Source: Paraburkholderia megapolitana
GTDB taxonomy: Bacteria > Pseudomonadota > Gammaproteobacteria > Burkholderiales > Burkholderiaceae
Length of the DNA stretch: 64,000 nucleotides
Direction of reading: 5' to 3'
Assembly (NCBI RefSeq): GCF_007556815.1
Contig: NZ_CP041745.1
Span: 2,519,001-2,583,000 of the forward strand
The notes beneath the pieces were generated by a model. The model did not search any database and was not told where the DNA came from. It saw only the letters and a program-made list of their open reading frames with translations. Made by a program: the position numbers and the translations under genes. Position 1 is the first letter of the stretch. The number at the start of each line of letters is the position of its first letter. Of this stretch, positions 35,325 through 44,953 are shown in pieces.

Positions 35325-35351
35325 AAACACCCCGGCTCTACCGGGGTGTTT
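35325..35351 (-). terminator. ppsA intrinsic terminator
   Basis: AAACACCCCGG and CCGGGGTGTTT form a perfect 11-bp stem with a five-base loop, followed on the minus strand by TTGTTTT. It sits about 105 bases after the ppsA stop and directly before the NfeD gene. Confidence 0.9.
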
Positions 35352-35454
35352 ATAGCACGAACCGTATCTTATTTTGCGGTCGTGAATGGCGACGTCTCAC
35401 TGCTCGTCGCCGTACGCGACATCTTGCCGCGTACAGTTCGTCACCTGATCGTAC

Positions 35455-37860
35455 TCAGCGTGCACTCGACTTCGCCAGCGCCTGCCAGGTCTCGATAATG
35501 GTATCGGGATTCAGCGAGATCGAAGCGATGCCTTCGTCGGTCAGCCATTGCGCGAAGTCCGGATGATCCGACGGGCCCTGGCCACAGATGCCGACATACT
35601 TGTTCAGCCGCAGACAGGTTTCGATCGCACGCTTGAGCATGAACTTGACGGCCGGGTCGCGTTCGTCGAAATCGACGGCCAGCAGTTCCATGCCGGAGTC
35701 GCGATCGAGGCCCAGCGTCAGCTGCGTCAGGTCGTTCGAACCGATCGAGAAACCGTCGAAGAATTGCAGGAATTCTTCGGCAAGAATCGCGTTCGACGGC
35801 ACTTCGCACATCATGATCAGGCGCAGGCCCTTCTCGCCGCGCTTCAGCCCGAACTTCTCGAGCAGGCCAACCACGCGTTCCGCCTGCTTCAGCGTCCGCA
35901 CGAAAGGCACCATGATCTCGACGTTGTCGAGGCCCATTTCCTCGCGCACTTTCTTCAGCGCGATGCATTCCATGTGGAACGCTTCGGCGAAGTCTTCGGC
36001 GATGTAACGCGATGCGCCGCGGAAGCCGAGCATCGGATTTTCTTCGTCCGGCTCGTAACGCGAACCGCCGATCAGCTTCTTGTACTCGTTCGACTTGAAG
36101 TCCGACAGACGCACGATAACCGGCTTCGGATAGAACGCCGCCGCGATCGTCGCGATGCCTTCGGTCAGCTTGTCGACATAGAACGCACGCGGCGATGCGT
36201 GACCGCGCGCGACGCTTTCGACCGCCTTCTTCAGGTCTTGATCGATGTGTGGATACTCGAGAATCGCCTTCGGGTGAACGCCGATGTTGTTGTTGATGAT
36301 GAACTCGAGCCGCGCGAGACCGACGCCTGCGTTAGGCAGGTGCGAGAAGTCGAACGCGAGTTGCGGATTGCCGACGTTCATCATGATCTTCACCGGGATC
36401 GGCGGCAGTTCGCCGCGCTGAATTTCGGTGACTTCGGTTTCGAGCAGGCCGTCGTAAATCTTGCCTTCATCGCCTTCGGCGCACGACACGGTGACGAGCG
36501 CGCCGTCCTTCAGCAAATCCGTCGCATCGCCGCAACCGACCACCGCCGGCACACCCAGTTCGCGCGCGATGATCGCCGCGTGGCAGGTGCGCCCGCCGCG
36601 ATTCGTGACGATCGCCGATGCGCGCTTCATGACCGGCTCCCAGTTCGGGTCGGTCATGTCCGCGACCAGCACGTCGCCGGGTTGCACACGCTCCATCTCC
36701 GACGGATCGTGAATTACGCGCACGGGGCCTGCGCCGATCTTCTGGCCGATCGCGCGGCCGGTGACGATCACCTGCGACTGGCCTTTCAGCTTGAAGCGCT
36801 GTTCGGCCTTGCCTGCGGCCTGGCTCTTCACCGTTTCAGGACGCGCCTGCAGGATGAAAATCTTGCCGTCGCGGCCGTCCTTGCCCCACTCGATATCCAT
36901 CGGGCGCTGGTAGTGCTGCTCGATGATCACCGCGTACTTCGCGAGTTCGATCACGTCTTCGTCGGTGATCGAAAAGCGGTTGCGCTGTTCGTGCGCGACA
37001 TCGACGGTCTTCACGCGGCCCGCTTCGCCGGCCTTCGTGAATTCCATCTTGATCAGCTTCGAGCCGATCGAGCGGCGGATGATCGGGTACTTGCCTTGCG
37101 CGAGCGTGGTCTTGAAGACGTAGAACTCGTCCGGATTCACGGCACCCTGCACGACCGTCTCGCCAAGACCGTAGCTCGACGTGATGAACACGGCGTCCTT
37201 GAAGCCGGACTCGGTGTCGAGCGTGAACATCACGCCGGCAGCACCCACGTCCGACCGGACCATCCGCTGCACACCCGCCGACAGCGCGACTTCAGCGTGC
37301 GTGAAGCCCTTGTGGACGCGGTAGGAAATCGCGCGGTCGTTGTACAGCGACGCGAACACGTGCTTCATGCGGTCGAGCACGTCTTCGATACCGACCACGT
37401 TCAGGTAGCTCTCCTGCTGACCGGCAAACGAAGCGTCCGGCAGATCTTCCGCCGTGGCCGACGAGCGGACCGCGAACGACAGTTCTTCGGGCGAGCTTTG
37501 CGTGAGCGTGACGAAGCCGGCGCGGATCTCCTGTTCGAGGCGCGGTTGCAGCGGCGCGTCGACGATCCATTGACGGATTTCCTTGCCCGCCTCGGCGAGC
37601 GCTTTCACGTCGTCGACATCGAGCGTTTCGAGACGTTTGGCGATGCGTTCGGTCAGCGTGTTGTGATGCAGGAAATCGCGGAAAGCAAGTGCGGTGGTCG
37701 CGAAACCGGTCGGCACGCGCACGCCTGCTTGCGCGAGTTGACTGATCATCTCGCCAAGCGACGCGTTCTTGCCACCGACGATTTCCACGTCGGTCATCCG
37801 CAACTGCTCGAACGGAATTACATACGCCTGATCCTTTGCGACGTTAACAGCGTTAGTCAT
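35455..37860 (-). CDS. ppsA: Phosphoenolpyruvate synthase
   Basis: This 801-residue enzyme makes phosphoenolpyruvate from pyruvate with ATP to AMP and phosphate, the gluconeogenic entry. The N-terminal ATP-grasp region starts with [20 protein letters not shown]. The phosphohistidine domain has [21 protein letters not shown] near residue 430, and the C-terminal PEP-binding barrel has [18 protein letters not shown] with [15 protein letters not shown] 37860 follows AGGGGC; the longer frame upstream is not likely. It is divergent from its regulator ppsR. Confidence 0.97.
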   Translation of the reverse strand: MTNAVNVAKDQAYVIPFEQLRMTDVEIVGGKNASLGEMISQLAQAGVRVPTGFATTALAFRDFLHHNTLTERIAKRLETLDVDDVKALAEAGKEIRQWIVDAPLQPRLEQEIRAGFVTLTQSSPEELSFAVRSSATAEDLPDASFAGQQESYLNVVGIEDVLDRMKHVFASLYNDRAISYRVHKGFTHAEVALSAGVQRMVRSDVGAAGVMFTLDTESGFKDAVFITSSYGLGETVVQGAVNPDEFYVFKTTLAQGKYPIIRRSIGSKLIKMEFTKAGEAGRVKTVDVAHEQRNRFSITDEDVIELAKYAVIIEQHYQRPMDIEWGKDGRDGKIFILQARPETVKSQAAGKAEQRFKLKGQSQVIVTGRAIGQKIGAGPVRVIHDPSEMERVQPGDVLVADMTDPNWEPVMKRASAIVTNRGGRTCHAAIIARELGVPAVVGCGDATDLLKDGALVTVSCAEGDEGKIYDGLLETEVTEIQRGELPPIPVKIMMNVGNPQLAFDFSHLPNAGVGLARLEFIINNNIGVHPKAILEYPHIDQDLKKAVESVARGHASPRAFYVDKLTEGIATIAAAFYPKPVIVRLSDFKSNEYKKLIGGSRYEPDEENPMLGFRGASRYIAEDFAEAFHMECIALKKVREEMGLDNVEIMVPFVRTLKQAERVVGLLEKFGLKRGEKGLRLIMMCEVPSNAILAEEFLQFFDGFSIGSNDLTQLTLGLDRDSGMELLAVDFDERDPAVKFMLKRAIETCLRLNKYVGICGQGPSDHPDFAQWLTDEGIASISLNPDTIIETWQALAKSSAR

Positions 37861-38228
37861 ACAAGCCCCTAAGTGTGGAAGAAATACACGGTTGCGCAAG
37901 TGGGCTTGAACGCGTGCGCTTATAAGAAGCGGTCGACGCGCCTTGCACAACCTGTTGGAGAAGCAATCGCCTTGCTCTTCGGCCCAGATGAGGCCGCATG
38001 AGACAACTGCGCGACGAAACGGAAATTTCGACGCTTTTGAAAGCAAACCGCGCAAATTACCGGCAAAAAGAACGGGGTTAGCCGAATATGGGCGGCGGTT
38101 CGCCTGCAATTGCTTATCCAACAAGTTGCCGCTATTCTACCGTGCCGACTCCTGAAATGTGACAGTCGGACGAGAATTGCGCCTCGAAATTCCGCGTGCT
38201 TACACGTATTTACGTTTTCCACCCGCCG
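37861..38228. other. Intergenic region between ppsA and ppsR
   Basis: The 368 bases hold divergent control signals and no gene. The ppsR promoter is at 38110-38138. No ppsA promoter boxes could be assigned with confidence. Short direct and inverted repeats are absent. Confidence 0.5.
38110..38138 (+). promoter_or_regulatory. ppsR promoter
   Basis: TTGCTT (38110-38115) and TATTCT (38133-38138) are 17 bases apart and lie about 90 bases before the ppsR start codon. Confidence 0.55.
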
Positions 38229-39044
38229 ATGCCGCCCACCGTATTCATCGTCTCCGACGGTACCGGGATCACTGCCGAAACCTTCGCGCATTCGATCCTC
38301 TCCCAGTTCGACCAGAAATTCCGTCTGGTTCGCGTGCCCTTCGTCGATTCGACGGAGAAAGCGTATGCGACGCTCGAGAAGATCAACGAAGCGGGTCAGG
38401 TTGAAGGGCGTCGGCCGATCGTGTTCACAACGCTCGTCAACAGCGCGTCGAACCAGATCGTCAAAGGCTCGAACGCGCTCGTGCTCGACATGTTCCAGAC
38501 CTTCGTCGAACCGCTCGAACAGGAACTCGAACTGAAGTCGAGCCACGCGATGGGTCGCGGCCACCAGAACGCCGACACCGAGGAATACAAGAACCGCATC
38601 GAGGCGATCAATTTCTCGCTCGCACACGACGACGGCCAGTCGAACCGCAATCTCGCCGATGCGGACGTGATCCTCGTCGGGGTATCGCGCAGCGGCAAGA
38701 CGCCGACGAGCCTGTACCTCGCGATGCAATACGGTGTGAAGGCGGCAAACTACCCGCTGATTCCCGAAGACTTCGAGCGCGGCAAACTGCCCACTCCGTT
38801 GCTGGCGCATCGGCAGAAGATGTTCGGGTTATCGATCGATCCGCAGCGGCTTTCGGAAATCCGCAACGAGCGCCGGCCCGGCAGCAAGTACGCGGCGCTC
38901 GAAAACTGTCGCTACGAGATCAATGAGGCAGAGGGGATGATGCGACGCGAGAGCGTCAAGTGGCTGTCGTCGACGCATAAGTCGATCGAGGAAATCGCGA
39001 CGACGATCCTGCAGGAAATCAAGCTCGACAAGCCGGCGTACTAG
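38229..39044 (+). CDS. ppsR: Pyruvate, water dikinase regulatory protein
   Basis: This 271-residue bifunctional kinase/phosphorylase inactivates and reactivates phosphoenolpyruvate synthase by reversible threonine phosphorylation. It has [21 protein letters not shown] at the N-terminus and the P-loop [15 protein letters not shown] near residue 155. It is divergent from ppsA, which is the known target in E. coli. ATG 38229 (MPPTVF) gives a length similar to E. coli PpsR; an upstream ATG at 38196 would add eleven residues. Its ribosome-binding site is weak. Confidence 0.94.
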   Translation: MPPTVFIVSDGTGITAETFAHSILSQFDQKFRLVRVPFVDSTEKAYATLEKINEAGQVEGRRPIVFTTLVNSASNQIVKGSNALVLDMFQTFVEPLEQELELKSSHAMGRGHQNADTEEYKNRIEAINFSLAHDDGQSNRNLADADVILVGVSRSGKTPTSLYLAMQYGVKAANYPLIPEDFERGKLPTPLLAHRQKMFGLSIDPQRLSEIRNERRPGSKYAALENCRYEINEAEGMMRRESVKWLSSTHKSIEEIATTILQEIKLDKPAY

Positions 39045-39057
39045 CGCCCAAGACGAC

Positions 39058-39840
39058 TCAGGCAGCGCGCTGCTGCCTGCATTGCTCGAACAGACATATA
39101 GCGGCAGCCGCTGCAACGTTCAGCGACTCCATACCGCCTGGCTGAGGGATCGTCACGCGGCGTGTGTGCGCATCGCGCCACGGCGCCGAGACACCCGCCC
39201 CTTCATTGCCGAACACCCATACAAGCGGTCCTGACAGGTCCGTGTCATAGATCGCGTCGGCACCGTGCGAATCGGTCATCACGGCAGGCACTGCAAGCCG
39301 CTCGATCAACGCCTGCGCCTCGACGTCTTCGTGGATTTGCAGCAGGAAATGCGCGCCCATTCCCGAGCGCAACACCTTCGACGACCACGCATACGCGGTA
39401 CCGGGCGCACAGAACACGTGCGGCACGCCGGCCGCCGCCGCGCTGCGCAGGATCGAACCGACGTTGCCCGCATCCTGCACGCCGTCGAGCACGAGGCAAG
39501 TCTGCGTCACACGCTCGGGCAACGGTACAACGAGCCGCTCGACCAGCAGCAGCATCCCTACCCCGTTCACGACATTCGACAGTTGCCCGAATAACGCGTC
39601 CGGCAGCGTCACGACGCGCTGTTCATCGATCCGCCCAACGATCGCCTGTGCTTCGACGTGATGCAGCGCGCCTTCGGTCACGATGCAGGTTTCCGGCTGG
39701 CCGGCCACGTCGAGATACGCACTCGCGAGATGAAACCCTTCGAGCAGCGCATGCCCGCTGCGGCGCTGCTGATGCGTCGAACCGGCCAGCGCCTTCAGAC
39801 GTTTATAGAGCGGATTGTCCCGCGACGTGATGGCTTTCAC
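39058..39840 (-). CDS. SpoU/TrmH family RNA 2'-O-methyltransferase
   Basis: This 260-residue enzyme has the SPOUT-fold signature of TrmH/RlmB-type ribose methyltransferases: LVLDGVQDAGNVGSILRSAAA, VFGNEGAGVSAPWRDAHT and IPQPGGMESLNVAAAAAICL, the S-adenosylmethionine knot. It has a substrate-binding N-terminal domain beginning with ITSRDNPLYKRLKALAGS. The target (tRNA or 23S rRNA position) cannot be read from sequence. It is the last gene of the lpx-rnhB cluster, 58 bases after rnhB. Confidence 0.93.
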   Translation of the reverse strand: MKAITSRDNPLYKRLKALAGSTHQQRRSGHALLEGFHLASAYLDVAGQPETCIVTEGALHHVEAQAIVGRIDEQRVVTLPDALFGQLSNVVNGVGMLLLVERLVVPLPERVTQTCLVLDGVQDAGNVGSILRSAAAAGVPHVFCAPGTAYAWSSKVLRSGMGAHFLLQIHEDVEAQALIERLAVPAVMTDSHGADAIYDTDLSGPLVWVFGNEGAGVSAPWRDAHTRRVTIPQPGGMESLNVAAAAAICLFEQCRQQRAA

Positions 39841-39898
39841 AGGCAGCGCTAACAGTAGGAAACGGTAGAGATAGAAAAAGCCGCCGATGGCGGCGGGA

Positions 39899-40600
39899 TC
39901 AGAAAGGAGCTTCGTCGGGCGCCTGCGCCACTACCGGCGCGACAACACGACCGCCGAAGAGCACATGCGCCTCACGCACCGGGGCAAACGAGCGCCGATG
40001 ATGCTCGCACGGCCCATGCTCGCGCAGCGCCGCGAGATGCTGCGGCGTGCCGTAGCCGGCATGCGCATCGAAGCCGTAGTGCGGAAAGGTCTGATGCAGT
40101 TCGAGCAGCATGCGGTCGCGTGTGACCTTCGCCAGGATCGATGCCGCCGAAATGCTCGGCACCAGCGCATCGCCGCCGACAATCGCCTCGCTGCGCACAC
40201 TCAGCACCGGACAGCGATTGCCATCGATCTTCGCAAGCGTGGGCACGATCTTCAGGCCTTCGACCGCGCGCTTCATCGCAAGCATCGTGGCGTGCAGGAT
40301 GTTGAGCGTATCGATTTCTTCGACCGAGGCGGATGCGACGCACCAGGCCAGCGCGTGTTCGACGATCTTGGTGTACAACTCTTCGCGTTTTTTCGCGCTC
40401 AGTACCTTCGAATCGTCGAGCCCGAGGATGCGATGCTGTGGATCGAGGATCACTGCCGCCGCAACCACCGGCCCGGCGAGCGGTCCGCGCCCTGCTTCGT
40501 CGACCCCGCAAACCAGCTCGTCAGGCGAGTCGAAGGCGAGCCCACTCTGATCCGCGGCCGCCGCAGCAGCGCGCCGACGTGCAGGCCGGGTAACCGTCAC
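39899..40600 (-). CDS. rnhB: Ribonuclease HII
   Basis: This 233-residue endonuclease removes RNA from RNA/DNA hybrids. The acidic catalytic residues are in [21 protein letters not shown] (Asp and Glu) and [14 protein letters not shown], with [24 protein letters not shown] further on. It begins at GTG 40600 and shares four bases with the lpxB stop (GTGA). It is longer at the N-terminus than E. coli RNase HII by an Ala-rich stretch, which is common in this group. Confidence 0.95.
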   Translation of the reverse strand: MTVTRPARRRAAAAAADQSGLAFDSPDELVCGVDEAGRGPLAGPVVAAAVILDPQHRILGLDDSKVLSAKKREELYTKIVEHALAWCVASASVEEIDTLNILHATMLAMKRAVEGLKIVPTLAKIDGNRCPVLSVRSEAIVGGDALVPSISAASILAKVTRDRMLLELHQTFPHYGFDAHAGYGTPQHLAALREHGPCEHHRRSFAPVREAHVLFGGRVVAPVVAQAPDEAPF

Positions 40601-41775
40601 CGCGACACCCCGCGCGCACCGAGCACGTTCACGACCGCTTCTGCCGCACGCTGCGCGGTGTTCTGCTTCAGCACGTGATGCATCTCCGTGAAAATTTCCG
40701 TCAGCGTGCGCCGGTTCGTTTCGTCGCGCAACTGCTGTAGCGTCGCGTCGGCGAGTGCTTCAGGCGTCGCGAAGTGCTGCAGGATTTCCGGCACCACGAA
40801 GCGTCCGGCCAGGATATTCGGCAGCCCGACGTACGGCAGATAGCCCTGACTGCGCATGATCTGTCCGGTCAACCAGGGCACCTTGTATGAGATCACCATC
40901 GGTTTTTTCAGCAGCGCAGCTTCGAGCGTGACCGTACCGCTCTTGACGAGAATCGCGTCGGCCGCGGTCATCGCCTGCTGCGACTGGCCGTCGGTGAGCG
41001 TTAGCGCAAGCTGCGGATGCGCATCGACGAGCGGCTGCAACTGCGCGCGCAGCGCCGGGGTCGCAGCCGGCATCACGAAGCGCACACCCGGTTCGCGCTG
41101 CTGCATCAACGTCATCGCCGCGAAGAATGTCGGCCCGATCAAATCGATTTCCGAACGCCGGCTGCCCGGCAGCACCGCGATTATCGGTCCGCTTTCCGGC
41201 AGCCCGAGCGCGCGGCGCGCGCCGGCCGTGTCGGGTTCGAGCGGGATTTCGTCGGCGAGCGGATGACCGACGTAGGTCGCCGCAATACCGGCCTTTTCGA
41301 GCAGCGCGGTTTCGAACGGAAACACGCACAGCATGTGGTCGACGGCTTTCGCGATCTTCTTGATCCGGCCGCCGCGCCACGCCCAGATCGACGGGCAAAC
41401 GAAATGAATGGTCGGAATGCCCGCGTCGCGCAGCGCGTGTTCGAGACTGAAGTTGAAATCGGGTGCATCGACGCCGATGAACACATCGGGTGGTTCGGCG
41501 AGCAACTGGCGCTTCAGGTCGTTGCGGATGCCGAGAATTTCGGGAATATGTTTGAGCACCTCGACATAGCCGCGCACCGTCAGCTTTTCCAGCGGCCAGT
41601 GCGCGTCGAAGCCCGCCGCAGCCATGCGCGGACCGCCGATGCCGTAGTACTGCGTGCCGTCGGGCAGGCGACTGGCCAGCCCGTCGAGCAGCGATGCCGC
41701 AAGCAGGTCGCCGGACGGCTCGCCGGCCACCATGGCGAGCCGCGGAGAACGAAAGGGACCGGGTTGCAGCGCCAT
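40597..41775 (-). CDS. lpxB: Lipid A disaccharide synthase
   Basis: This 392-residue peripheral membrane glycosyltransferase (family GT19) joins UDP-2,3-diacylglucosamine and lipid X to form the lipid A disaccharide. It has [52 protein letters not shown] near residue 195, and [22 protein letters not shown]. It follows lpxA by three bases and overlaps rnhB, consistent with the standard operon. Confidence 0.97.
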   Translation of the reverse strand: MALQPGPFRSPRLAMVAGEPSGDLLAASLLDGLASRLPDGTQYYGIGGPRMAAAGFDAHWPLEKLTVRGYVEVLKHIPEILGIRNDLKRQLLAEPPDVFIGVDAPDFNFSLEHALRDAGIPTIHFVCPSIWAWRGGRIKKIAKAVDHMLCVFPFETALLEKAGIAATYVGHPLADEIPLEPDTAGARRALGLPESGPIIAVLPGSRRSEIDLIGPTFFAAMTLMQQREPGVRFVMPAATPALRAQLQPLVDAHPQLALTLTDGQSQQAMTAADAILVKSGTVTLEAALLKKPMVISYKVPWLTGQIMRSQGYLPYVGLPNILAGRFVVPEILQHFATPEALADATLQQLRDETNRRTLTEIFTEMHHVLKQNTAQRAAEAVVNVLGARGVSR

Positions 41776-41778
41776 CGC

Positions 41779-42567
41779 CTAGCGGATGATGCCGCGTTGC
41801 GAGACTTCGACGAAGTCGGCAAACGCCTTCACCGCTTCGTCGCCGTCACCGCCTGCCGATGCGAGTTCGCGCAACTGCACTTTCGCCTCTTCGAGCGACA
41901 GGCCGTTCTTGTACAGCACGCGGTACGCCGTGCGCAGCGCGGAGATCGCATCGGCCGAGAAACCGCGGCGACGCAGCCCTTCGACGTTGATGCCGTGCGG
42001 CTCCGCCTTGTTGCCCGCGGCGATCACGAACGGCGGGACGTCCTGCACGAGCGCCGAGGCACCCCCCAACATTGAATGCGCGCCGATCCGCACGAACTGG
42101 TGCACGCCCGACATGCCACCGATGATCGCGAAATCGCCGATCGTCACGTGTCCGGCCATCTGCGCATTGCTCGACAGGATCACGTTGCTGCCGACGTGAC
42201 AGTCGTGACCGATGTGCACATACGCCATGATCCAGTTGTCGTCGCCGAGCGTCGTCACGCCGCCGTCCTGCACGGTGCCCGTGTGGATCGTCGTGAATTC
42301 GCGGATCGTGTTGCGGTGGCCGATCTCGAGCCGTGTCGGCTCGTCCTTGTACTTCATGTCCTGCGGCCGTCCGCCGACCGATGCATAGTGGCCGATGCGG
42401 TTGTCCTCGCCGATCGTCGTATGACCTTCGATCACGCTATGCGAACCGATCGTCGTGCGTGCGCCAATCGTCACGTGAGCGCCGACGATCGCATAGGGTC
42501 CGACTTCGACCGTTTCGTCGATCGTTGCACCGGGCTCGACGATCGCAGTGGGATGAATCCTGCTCAT
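41779..42567 (-). CDS. lpxA: UDP-N-acetylglucosamine acyltransferase
   Basis: This 262-residue trimeric left-handed beta-helix enzyme carries out the first step of lipid A synthesis. The hexapeptide repeats are plain from residue 1 to about 190 ([33 protein letters not shown]), and the acyl-ACP site is around [20 protein letters not shown] with catalytic His in GHDCHVGSN or near GVHQF. It is preceded by fabZ and followed by lpxB. Confidence 0.97.
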   Translation of the reverse strand: MSRIHPTAIVEPGATIDETVEVGPYAIVGAHVTIGARTTIGSHSVIEGHTTIGEDNRIGHYASVGGRPQDMKYKDEPTRLEIGHRNTIREFTTIHTGTVQDGGVTTLGDDNWIMAYVHIGHDCHVGSNVILSSNAQMAGHVTIGDFAIIGGMSGVHQFVRIGAHSMLGGASALVQDVPPFVIAAGNKAEPHGINVEGLRRRGFSADAISALRTAYRVLYKNGLSLEEAKVQLRELASAGGDGDEAVKAFADFVEVSQRGIIR

Positions 42568-42667
42568 GCGTCCTCGCTACTGTTGCCGTTGGGTTGTCTC
42601 GAAGCCGCCATGCCGCACTGCCGCTTCTCGCGCCGGCGGCATCCGCCTGCCGGCATCGACAACGAAA

Positions 42668-43135
42668 TTACTGACTGTCGCTATCCGACTGCCGGACCGC
42701 GCACATCAGGTCGGCTTCCGCCGCCACTGCGCCGTCCACTTCCGCGCGCGCCTTGAACTTCCAGATGCCGCGCATGTGCCGCTCGAGCGACGCGTGCAGC
42801 ATCAGCTGGTCGCCCGGTTCGACGATGCGCTTGAAGCGCGCGTTGTCGATGCCGACGAACAGATACAGCGTGCTCTCGGGATCGTGCGGCTCTTCCGAGA
42901 ACGTCAGAAGCGCGGCCGTCTGGGCCAGCGCTTCGAGGATGAGCACGCCCGGCATCACCGGACGCTTCGGAAAGTGCCCCGTGAAGTACGGCTCGTTGAT
43001 CGTCACGTTCTTCAGCGCCTTGATGCTCTTGTGCGGCTCGAGTTCGAGCACCCGGTCCACCAGCAGGATCGGATAACGGTGCGGCAGTAGCGTGAGAATC
43101 TTGTGGATGTCGAGATTGATTTTTTCGGTGCTCAT
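42668..43135 (-). CDS. fabZ: 3-hydroxyacyl-[acyl-carrier-protein] dehydratase
   Basis: This 155-residue hotdog-fold dehydratase acts in type II fatty acid synthesis. The catalytic His is in [30 protein letters not shown], where the Glu also lies. I choose ATG 43135 (MSTEKINL), since the upstream GTG at 43150 has no better site. It balances phospholipid and lipid A synthesis, as suits its place between lpxD and lpxA. Confidence 0.97.
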   Translation of the reverse strand: MSTEKINLDIHKILTLLPHRYPILLVDRVLELEPHKSIKALKNVTINEPYFTGHFPKRPVMPGVLILEALAQTAALLTFSEEPHDPESTLYLFVGIDNARFKRIVEPGDQLMLHASLERHMRGIWKFKARAEVDGAVAAEADLMCAVRQSDSDSQ

Positions 43136-43243
43136 GGTGTTTCTGCTCACGCGTGGATCGCGCGACGATGACTGCGGATGCTGGTGCAGGGAGGTTGGTC
43201 ACACAAGCTGCGGCCGGTCTCCTGTTCCAGCCGCCGCATGGCT

Positions 43244-44323
43244 TTACGCCTTGTCCGTTGAGGCCTGCGCGGCCGTGGCCGCTTCGAGCGCCTTGATGCG
43301 GTCTCGCAGCTTGTCGAGGTTGCGCATTATGGCAGCACTCCGGTTCCAGTCGGCGTGATCGACGGCCGGGAACGCGCTCGTGTACATGCCGGGTTTCAGC
43401 AGCGATTTCGACACGCCCGATTTCGCGGTGACGATCACGTAATCGGCCAGCGTGACGTGGCCCGCAATGCCGACCGCGCCACCGATCATGCAGTGCCGGC
43501 CAATCGTCGTGCTGCCAGCAATCCCCGCACAGCCGGCGATTACCGTGTAAGCGCCGACCTTGCAGTTGTGGCCGATCTGCACGAGATTATCGATCTTCAC
43601 GCACTCTTCGATCACTGTATCGGCCATCGCGCCGCGGTCGATCGTCGTGTTGGCGCCGATTTCGACGTCCGGCCCGATCGACACGCCGCCCACCTGCGGA
43701 ATCTTGACCCAGTTGCCGGTACGCGCGTCGCCTTCGCCCACGAAGTCGGGAGCAAAGCCAAAGCCGTCCGAGCCGATCACTGCGCCGGCGTGCACGATGA
43801 CACGCTCGCCGAGCTTGCAGCCGTGGTACACGGTCACGTTCGGGTACAGATGCACATCCGCGCCGATCTGCGTGCCGCGCCCAACAAATACGTTCGCATC
43901 GAGCCGGACCCGTTCGCCGATCACCACGCCGGCTTCGACGGTCACGTTCGGCCCGATCACTGCGCTCGCCGCGATCTGCGCCGATGGGTCGACGGTTGCG
44001 CCCGGATGCACACCGGGCACCGGCTTCGGTGCGGCGAGATCGATGAAGGTCTGGGCGATACGCGCGAAATACGCGTAGGGATTCGGTGTGACGATGAAGT
44101 TGCGGCTCTCGCGCGATGCGAGTTTCGCCAGATCGTCGGCATTGATCAGCACGGCGCCCGCGCGCGTGCTCTCGACCTGCGACAGATACTTCGGGTTCGC
44201 GAGGAACGCCAGTTGGTCAGGAGCGGCCTGATCGAGCGGCGCAAGACTGCCGACCCGGTGCGAAGCGTCGCCGACGACTTCACCGCCGAACTGCCCAACG
44301 ATGTCCGCGAGCGTAAATGCCAT
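43244..44323 (-). CDS. lpxD: UDP-3-O-(3-hydroxymyristoyl)glucosamine N-acyltransferase
   Basis: This 359-residue left-handed beta-helix acyltransferase adds the N-linked acyl chain in lipid A synthesis. The N-terminal uridine-binding domain ([23 protein letters not shown]) is followed by hexapeptide repeats ([20 protein letters not shown]), with the catalytic His expected near [14 protein letters not shown]. It lies between skp and fabZ. Start ATG 44323. Confidence 0.96.
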   Translation of the reverse strand: MAFTLADIVGQFGGEVVGDASHRVGSLAPLDQAAPDQLAFLANPKYLSQVESTRAGAVLINADDLAKLASRESRNFIVTPNPYAYFARIAQTFIDLAAPKPVPGVHPGATVDPSAQIAASAVIGPNVTVEAGVVIGERVRLDANVFVGRGTQIGADVHLYPNVTVYHGCKLGERVIVHAGAVIGSDGFGFAPDFVGEGDARTGNWVKIPQVGGVSIGPDVEIGANTTIDRGAMADTVIEECVKIDNLVQIGHNCKVGAYTVIAGCAGIAGSTTIGRHCMIGGAVGIAGHVTLADYVIVTAKSGVSKSLLKPGMYTSAFPAVDHADWNRSAAIMRNLDKLRDRIKALEAATAAQASTDKA

Positions 44324-44352
44324 GCGTATGCTGCTCCTGCTGTTCAGTGGGC

Positions 44353-44913
44353 TCAGTTCGACGACGAACCACTCGCCCCGTTGCCGGATGCCGCCGCCAG
44401 TGCCTTCAGCACCTGGTCGGTGATGTCGATGCTCGGACTGACATACACCGCTTCCTGCACGATCAGATCGTAGTGCTGCTGCTCGGCGATCTGCTTGATC
44501 ACCTTGTTCGCGCGATCGAGTACTGCCGCGAGTTCTTCGTTGCGGCGCTGGTTCAGGTCTTCACGGAATTCGCGCTGCTTGCGCTGGAAATCGGTGTCGA
44601 GCTGCGAGATGTCGCGCTGCTTCTGCGCGCGATCGAGAGCCGACAGCGACGCGCCGTTCTTGTCGAGCGAATCGGACAGGCTCTTCAGTTTCTGCGCCAT
44701 GTCCTGCAGGTCCTTGTCGCGCTTCGCGAACTCGGCCTCGAGCTTGACCTGCGCCGCCTTGGCCGGCGCGGACTCGCGCAGGATGCGATCCGAATTGACC
44801 GCGGCGATCCTCGCGACCTGAGCGTGCGCAATCCCCGCCCCCAAGGTCATCGTCATCGCCAGCACCCAGGCGCACGCCACACGTTTCGAAAACATACCGG
44901 TTTGCAAAGTCAT
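44353..44913 (-). CDS. skp: OmpH/Skp family periplasmic chaperone
   Basis: This 186-residue protein has a signal peptide ([19 protein letters not shown]) and a central Lys/Gln/Arg-rich helical tentacle region ([40 protein letters not shown]), as in Skp, which holds unfolded outer-membrane proteins for BamA. The start is uncertain: at ATG 44913 GAGAGG is directly adjacent with no gap; ATG 44895 would be the alternative. It follows bamA by 40 bases. Confidence 0.92.
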   Translation of the reverse strand: MTLQTGMFSKRVACAWVLAMTMTLGAGIAHAQVARIAAVNSDRILRESAPAKAAQVKLEAEFAKRDKDLQDMAQKLKSLSDSLDKNGASLSALDRAQKQRDISQLDTDFQRKQREFREDLNQRRNEELAAVLDRANKVIKQIAEQQHYDLIVQEAVYVSPSIDITDQVLKALAAASGNGASGSSSN

Positions 44914-44953
44914 CCTCTCGATACCGTAAAGAGCCCGATTCCGTCCTGCTTCA

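Noticed and set aside
35548..37872. 774-codon plus-strand frame opposite ppsA
   Set aside because: Antisense shadow; ppsA itself has all catalytic motifs intact.
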